Below the pieces are notes generated by a model, which saw only the letters and a list, made by a program, of their open reading frames with translations, was not told the DNA's origin and made no database searches. This document shows, piece after piece, positions 6,750 to 11,173 of a DNA stretch of 11,173 bases. Location: NCBI GenBank assembly GCA_002071245.1, contig MWEV01000304.1, forward strand, positions 1 through 11,173, read 5' to 3'. The translations under genes were made by a program, and so were the position numbers. This stretch comes from Deltaproteobacteria bacterium ADurb.Bin026. Lineage in GTDB: Bacteria > Desulfobacterota > Syntrophorhabdia > Syntrophorhabdales > Syntrophorhabdaceae. How positions within the stretch are numbered: position 1 is the stretch's first letter; every line of letters starts with the position of its first letter.

Positions 6750-8005
6750 CAATGATCAAAAAAAACAACGGTAGGACAATGAAACTACATTGCTCTTTCT
6801 GCGGTAAAAGTCAGGATGAGGTGAAAAAGCTTATTGCCGGTCCTATGGTGTACATATGCGATGAGTGCATTGGGTTGTGCAATGAGATTATTCAGGAGGA
6901 GGTCAAAAAAGAACGTTTTGATTATATCAAGACCTCAATTCCAAAACCTCACGAGATAAGGAAACTGCTTGATGAGTATGTAATTGGTCAGGAACATGCT
7001 AAGAAGGTTCTTTCGGTCGCTGTTTATAATCACTATAAAAGGATAGAGGCTAAGGTAAGCTTTAATGATGTTGAGATTCAAAAAAGTAATATTCTACTGA
7101 TCGGCCCGACCGGTTCTGGAAAAACACTCCTTGCGCAGACATTGGCTAAGGTACTACATGTTCCGTTCACTATATCTGATGCAACAACGCTCACTGAGGC
7201 TGGTTATGTAGGAGAAGACGTTGAAAACATAATACTCTATCTGCTTCAAGCAGCCGATTATAATGTGGAGAAGGCAGAGAGAGGCATAGTATATATTGAC
7301 GAAATCGACAAGATATCCCGAAAGACGGACAGTCCTTCCATAACGAGAGATGTGTCTGGTGAAGGCGTACAACAGGCACTTTTAAAGATAATCGAGGGAA
7401 CGGTTGCAAACATTCCACCAAAGGGAGGCAGGAAGCACCCTCAACAGGAGTATATAAAGGTTGATACTTCGAACATACTTTTTATCTGCGGAGGTGCGTT
7501 TAACGGTGTTGACTCTATCATTGCCAACAGGATCGGAAAGAAAGGTTTAGGTTTTGGTGTAGATGTGGAAGGTGGTCGTGATAAGAGATATTCAGAATTG
7601 ATAAAGGATATCCAGCCAGAAGACCTTTTGAAGTATGGCCTGATACCCGAATTCATAGGCAGATTGCCTATTATAGCGACGCTGAATGAACTTGACGAGA
7701 ACGCCCTTGTAGAGATTCTGAAAAGGCCACGGAATGCAATTATAAAACAGTATAAGAAACTTTTTGAACTTGAAAACGTTAAACTAACATTTACAGAAGG
7801 CGCAATCAGGGCTATTTCAAGGGAGGCCATGAAGAGAAAGACTGGCGCAAGGGGGCTTCGGTCAATACTCGAAAAGATCATGCTTGACGTTATGTATGAG
7901 ATTCCAAATATATCAAACGTTAAAGAGTGTGTTCTGAATGAAGAGGTAATAGTTAATCATGAAAGGCCTATTTTTATCTATGAAGAAGAGGCGGAAATTG
8001 CCTGA
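6746..8005 (+). CDS. clpX: ATP-dependent Clp protease ATP-binding subunit ClpX
   Basis: ClpX is the hexameric AAA+ unfoldase that selects tagged substrates and threads them into ClpP. The 419-residue protein has the N-terminal zinc-binding domain with four cysteines (16, 19, 38, 41), Walker A GPTGSGKT (120-127), pore loop GYVGED (153-158), Walker B IVYIDEID (181-188), a ClpP-docking loop with LGFG (268-271) in place of the more familiar IGF, the arginine-finger region PEFIGRLP (301-308), and sensor 2 GARGLRS (367-373). The ATG overlaps the clpP stop (6746-6749). An in-frame ATG at 6752 and another at 6779 also exist, but the overlap favours the first. No lon gene follows, although it often does in related operons; instead there are 122 nt before the tRNA pair. 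No terminator hairpin was seen after the stop. Confidence 0.98.
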   Translation: MTMIKKNNGRTMKLHCSFCGKSQDEVKKLIAGPMVYICDECIGLCNEIIQEEVKKERFDYIKTSIPKPHEIRKLLDEYVIGQEHAKKVLSVAVYNHYKRIEAKVSFNDVEIQKSNILLIGPTGSGKTLLAQTLAKVLHVPFTISDATTLTEAGYVGEDVENIILYLLQAADYNVEKAERGIVYIDEIDKISRKTDSPSITRDVSGEGVQQALLKIIEGTVANIPPKGGRKHPQQEYIKVDTSNILFICGGAFNGVDSIIANRIGKKGLGFGVDVEGGRDKRYSELIKDIQPEDLLKYGLIPEFIGRLPIIATLNELDENALVEILKRPRNAIIKQYKKLFELENVKLTFTEGAIRAISREAMKRKTGARGLRSILEKIMLDVMYEIPNISNVKECVLNEEVIVNHERPIFIYEEEAEIA

Positions 8006-8088
8006 AGATGTTTTCTTTGAGCGTTATGTTTTTAATTGGAAATGTTGTAAGAGTATTGTAATATAGAGAAAAAATCGTGAACAGCTAT

Positions 8089-8117
8089 TTGACTTTGACG
8101 TTTAAACCTGTTATAGT
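8089..8117 (+). promoter_or_regulatory. Sigma70-type promoter for the tRNA-Val/tRNA-Asp unit
   Basis: TTGACT (8089-8094) and TATAGT (8112-8117) are each one base from consensus and separated by the ideal 17 nt. Initiation should fall near 8124, only a few bases before the first tRNA base at 8128, as is common for stable RNA genes. A second TTGACG (8095-8100) overlaps the spacer but would be badly spaced. Confidence 0.75.
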
Positions 8118-8127
8118 TACCAGCGTT

Positions 8128-8202
8128 GGGCGGGTAGCTCAGCGGGAGAGCATCGGCCTTACAAGCCGGGGGTCGCAGGTTCAAAACCTGTTCCGCCTAC
8201 CA
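8128..8202 (+). tRNA. tRNA-Val (anticodon UAC)
   Basis: A full cloverleaf can be drawn. The acceptor arm GGGCGGG (8128-8134) pairs with TCCGCCT (8192-8198) including two G-T pairs. The D arm is GCTC/GAGC (8137-8140 with 8148-8151). The anticodon stem TCGGC/GCCGG (8153-8157 with 8165-8169) encloses loop CTTACAA, so the anticodon is TAC at 8160-8162. The T arm GCAGG/CCTGT encloses TTCAAAA. The discriminator is A 8199 and CCA is encoded at 8200-8202. UAC reads valine codons. Confidence 0.97.
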
Positions 8203-8207
8203 TTTGC

Positions 8208-8285
<78 letters not shown>

Positions 8286-8313
8286 TTCTTTTAATAAAAA
8301 AATAGGGTGTCCT

Positions 8314-10368
8314 ATGCATATTATCCTTTGCATTCATAATCATCAGCCTGTTGGAAATATGCATTTTATTCTTGAGGAGGCTTATAATAGATCTTATAAG
8401 CCTTTTTTTGAGATAATGAAGGATTTCCCTGATGTTAAAATAAACCTGCATTTTTCAGGTTACCTTCTCACCTGGTTAACCGAACACAAACCTCAATATA
8501 TCAAGCTCTTAAATAAACTCAGGAAAAGGGGGCAGATAGAGATTGTTTCTGGCGGTATGTATGAGCCTATACTTCCTCTGCTTACAGAAGAAGATGGGAT
8601 CGCACAGATAAAGATGCATATGGATTATGTTGAAACGATCTTTCAAGAGAGGCCAAAAGGTATGTGGCTTGCCGAAAGGGTTTATGAACCACATATACCT
8701 AAAATCTTAAACAAGGCGGGTGTGCTTTATACGCTTGTAGATGATTATCATTTCAAGGCGGTAGGGGTGCCAGAAAAAGAGTTGTACAGATATTTTGTGA
8801 CTGAACATGAAGGTCACAAACTCTTTATCTTTCCGGGTCTCGAGTTTTTGAGATATGCGATCCCATTCAAACCTATTGACGAAATTGATAAATATTTCAG
8901 AGGGATTGAAGACTCTGGCAATGACCTCGCTGTGTTCGGAGATGATGGAGAAAAATTTGGTTTGTGGCCAGGTACTTATGAACATGTGTATAACGCCGGA
9001 TGGCTTAAATCGTTTTTTGGGTATCTGTCAAAAAACAAGGATTGGCTAAAAACAGTTACGTTCAGTGAGTATATAGATAGTATGCCACCTAAAAGTCGTG
9101 TTTATCTGAACTGCAACTCTTACATGGAGATGGCGGAATGGAGTTTGCCATCCAAGAAGTCCTGTGTTTATGAGACGTGCCTTAAAAACTCTACCGAAGA
9201 ATACCGTGAATTTGTAAAAGGCGGCTATTTTAAATATTTCCTTGTGAAATATGACGAATGTAACGATATGCACAAAAAAATGCTAATGGTTACAAACAAG
9301 GCAAATAAAGACACTGAAGCAAAAAAACATGTCTTTATGGCACAATGTAACGACAGTTATTGGCATGGAGTTTTTGGTGGTCTTTATCTTCCCCATCTTC
9401 GCGGTTCTGTATACAACCATCTTATAGAGGCTGAAAAGATTCTCGACCCTGAGTCTTCATTTGTAGACGCAAAATCAGAAGATGTCAATATGGATGGATT
9501 TGAAGAGATTGTCCTTACTAATAATGATATAAAGGCATATTTTTTACTCAAAGAGGGCGGCATACTCTATGAATATGATTATAAACCGTCTTCTGTAAAC
9601 ATTATGGCGACATTTTCGAGAAGGTATGAGGGGTATCATGAAAGGTTAAAGACAGCCGTTTCTTCAGATGTTGCCGATGGCACTAAAACAATCCACGATT
9701 TGATAATTGCCAAAGAAGAAGGGCTTGATAAGTATCTGCATTATGATTGGTACAGAAGGGCTTCTTTGATCGACCATGTAATGGGGTGTGATGTTACCTT
9801 TGATGCCTTTTATAAAAGCGCCTATTACGAACCTGGTGATTTTATAAGGGAACCATATTCTGGTGTCATCGAAAGAAAAGATGATTATGTGAAGGCGATC
9901 ATTGAAAGACATGGTCACTATTGGAGTAATGGCAAGGGATTACCTCTGCATATAAGGAAGGAGATTACGCTCAAAAAGGGCTCCAGTGAGCTTTTAGTAA
10001 ATTATGCGTTAGATGGTGAAACAAAAGATCCGTTTTATCTGGGTGTGGAATTTAATTTTTCATTTCTCGGAAGTGGGGGGAATCGTTATATCGGTATAGG
10101 GAATCAAAGGCTTGACCTTTCGACGATGGGTGCATTGAATGCTGACAATGTAGTGACATTCTATGACCCTTATCAAAATGTCTTTTTAACGGTTGAATTT
10201 GATGATGCATCGTTTGTGTGGACGCACCCTGTCGAGGTTGTTTCTTTATCAGAGCAAGGTTTTGAGAGAAATTACCAAAACACGATGCTTATGCCTGCCT
10301 GGCGGATAGACTTATCAAATGGTTTGAAAAACATACGTATAAGGCTCATAATTAAAAAGGCAAACTAA
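8314..10368 (+). CDS. GH57 family 4-alpha-glucanotransferase / alpha-amylase-type enzyme
   Basis: The 684-residue protein begins directly with the GH57 barrel and has no signal peptide, so it should act in the cytoplasm on glycogen or maltodextrins. Conserved GH57 regions are visible: HNHQP (8-12), GQIEIVSGGMYEPIL (73-87), MWLAERVYEP (117-126, with Glu121 the likely nucleophile) and FGDDGEKFG (208-216, with Asp210 or Asp211 the acid/base). A helical middle part around 300-370, ending in NDSYWHGVFGGLYLPHLR, matches the region after the barrel in Thermococcus-type 4-alpha-glucanotransferases. The C-terminal beta domain from about 385 opens with a DxNxDGxxE calcium-like loop (Asp390 to Glu398), as in that subfamily. 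Total length is close to those enzymes. AGGGTG at 8304-8309 precedes the ATG. It lies 28 nt after tRNA-Asp and may be read through from the tRNA promoter. Transferase versus hydrolase activity cannot be settled from sequence. Confidence 0.9.
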   Translation: MHIILCIHNHQPVGNMHFILEEAYNRSYKPFFEIMKDFPDVKINLHFSGYLLTWLTEHKPQYIKLLNKLRKRGQIEIVSGGMYEPILPLLTEEDGIAQIKMHMDYVETIFQERPKGMWLAERVYEPHIPKILNKAGVLYTLVDDYHFKAVGVPEKELYRYFVTEHEGHKLFIFPGLEFLRYAIPFKPIDEIDKYFRGIEDSGNDLAVFGDDGEKFGLWPGTYEHVYNAGWLKSFFGYLSKNKDWLKTVTFSEYIDSMPPKSRVYLNCNSYMEMAEWSLPSKKSCVYETCLKNSTEEYREFVKGGYFKYFLVKYDECNDMHKKMLMVTNKANKDTEAKKHVFMAQCNDSYWHGVFGGLYLPHLRGSVYNHLIEAEKILDPESSFVDAKSEDVNMDGFEEIVLTNNDIKAYFLLKEGGILYEYDYKPSSVNIMATFSRRYEGYHERLKTAVSSDVADGTKTIHDLIIAKEEGLDKYLHYDWYRRASLIDHVMGCDVTFDAFYKSAYYEPGDFIREPYSGVIERKDDYVKAIIERHGHYWSNGKGLPLHIRKEITLKKGSSELLVNYALDGETKDPFYLGVEFNFSFLGSGGNRYIGIGNQRLDLSTMGALNADNVVTFYDPYQNVFLTVEFDDASFVWTHPVEVVSLSEQGFERNYQNTMLMPAWRIDLSNGLKNIRIRLIIKKAN

Positions 10369-10400
10369 TAAAAAATACCGCTTTCAGATGTCTGTGTTTA

Positions 10401-11173
10401 ATGATCTCCATAATAATCACAACATATAACAGACGTGCATTCCTTAAGGCAGCCCTACTTTCGGTTATTAATCAGGACTATCGGGACAAAGAAATCATTG
10501 TCGTAGACGATGGTTCTAATGATGGTTCTCGCGAAGAAATACGAGAATTTCCAATCAGATATATCTGGAAAAAAAATGGGGGTATAAGCAGCGCGCGGAA
10601 CTGTGGTATAGAATTATCCAAGGGTGAATATATCTCTTTTCTTGATGTAGATGATTTATGGCTTAAAGGCAAACTTTCTAAACAGATGGAGCAGATGGAA
10701 AAGGATAATTTTTTGATATCCTATACAGATGAAATATGGATAAGAAACGGTAAAAGGTTAAACCAGAAGCTCAGACACAAAAAATACACAGGACATATAT
10801 TTGAAAGGTGCTTGCCGCTTTGCATTATAAGCCCTTCATCGGTTGTAGTAAAGAAAGAGGTGTTTGACAATATTGGTTTTTTTGATGAATCCATGTCGGT
10901 CTGTGAGGATTATGATATGTGGCTGAGAATTACAGCCAGATATCCTGTTTTGTTTGTCGACGTGCCGCTTATCATTAAACAAGGTGGGCATGCAGACCAA
11001 CTTTCAAAAAGCGTCAAAGCAATGGATCGCTTTAGAATTAAAAGTATTGTAAAAATTATAAAGAGCGACGCCCTAACCGATGCAATGAAAAAGGCCGCCA
11101 TTGCCGAATTGCATAATAAATTGAATATTTATATGAATGGCGCAAAAAAAAGGGGAAAAATAGAAGAGATGCA
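10401..11173 (+). CDS. Family 2 glycosyltransferase, N-terminal part (3' truncated by window)
   Basis: The frame runs open from ATG 10401 to the window end (257 codons so far) and encodes a GT-A fold transferase. ISIIITTYNRRAFL (2-15), VVDDGSNDGS (34-43), KNGGISSARNCGI (58-70), the metal-binding DVDD (82-85) and the catalytic-region CEDYDMWLR (168-176) are the standard GT2 landmarks in the right order. It would transfer a sugar from a nucleotide-sugar donor, most likely in cell-surface polysaccharide or lipid-linked glycan synthesis; the acceptor is unknown. No membrane segment is visible in the part seen. It starts 32 nt after the GH57 stop, and no convincing Shine-Dalgarno precedes the ATG. 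An ATG at 10388 is in a different frame. Co-transcription with the GH57 gene is likely because no terminator intervenes. Confidence 0.9.
   Translation, partial: MISIIITTYNRRAFLKAALLSVINQDYRDKEIIVVDDGSNDGSREEIREFPIRYIWKKNGGISSARNCGIELSKGEYISFLDVDDLWLKGKLSKQMEQMEKDNFLISYTDEIWIRNGKRLNQKLRHKKYTGHIFERCLPLCIISPSSVVVKKEVFDNIGFFDESMSVCEDYDMWLRITARYPVLFVDVPLIIKQGGHADQLSKSVKAMDRFRIKSIVKIIKSDALTDAMKKAAIAELHNKLNIYMNGAKKRGKIEEM

Noticed and set aside
7441..7881. 146-codon minus-strand open frame inside clpX
   Set aside because: It is antisense to a highly conserved part of clpX, low in complexity (serine/phenylalanine/isoleucine rich), and has no recognisable domain.

Overview
This is bacterial chromosomal DNA. 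Every gene lies on the + strand and genes are tightly packed, with a 1-nt gap, a 5-nt gap and two ATGA stop/start overlaps. GC content looks moderate to low by eye. The tig-clpP-clpX order, the bacterial sigma70-type promoters and encoded tRNA CCA ends show a bacterium. The combination of a pyruvoyl-dependent arginine decarboxylase, a carboxy(nor)spermidine-type spermidine route and a GH57 glucanotransferase would suit an anaerobic or thermophile-related Gram-negative lineage such as Desulfobacterota or Nitrospirota. That placement is inference, and no marker here fixes the taxon.

Positions 1-4510 hold a polyamine block. It starts with the C-terminal cupin part of a probable HTH-cupin regulator, then about 220 bp without an intact gene. 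Next come pyruvoyl arginine decarboxylase (pdaD), an agmatinase-family ureohydrolase (speB-like), a saccharopine-dehydrogenase-fold carboxyspermidine-type dehydrogenase, and a carboxynorspermidine decarboxylase (nspC). Together the four enzymes could convert arginine to spermidine without S-adenosylmethionine decarboxylase, taking the aminopropyl group from aspartate semialdehyde. Whether the ureohydrolase acts before the condensation (on agmatine) or after it (on aminopropylagmatine) cannot be decided from sequence alone.

Positions 4512-4780 hold the wreck of a signalling gene: a short PAS-like start joined to the last ~59 residues of an HD-GYP domain in another frame, with both catalytic motifs gone. 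A strong extended -10 promoter follows and drives tig-clpP-clpX (4891-8005). This is the standard protein-quality operon, made of a ribosome-bound chaperone and the ClpXP protease, translationally coupled by ATGA overlaps. No lon gene follows clpX.

A second strong promoter at about 8089-8117 leads into tRNA-Val(UAC) and tRNA-Asp(GUC), 5 nt apart. Only 28 nt later a GH57 alpha-glucanotransferase/amylase-type gene begins (8314-10368). The window ends inside a family 2 glycosyltransferase (from 10401). I found no CRISPR array, insertion sequence, phage gene or convincing new system. The points most worth attention are the complete alternative polyamine cassette and the decayed PAS/HD-GYP gene.
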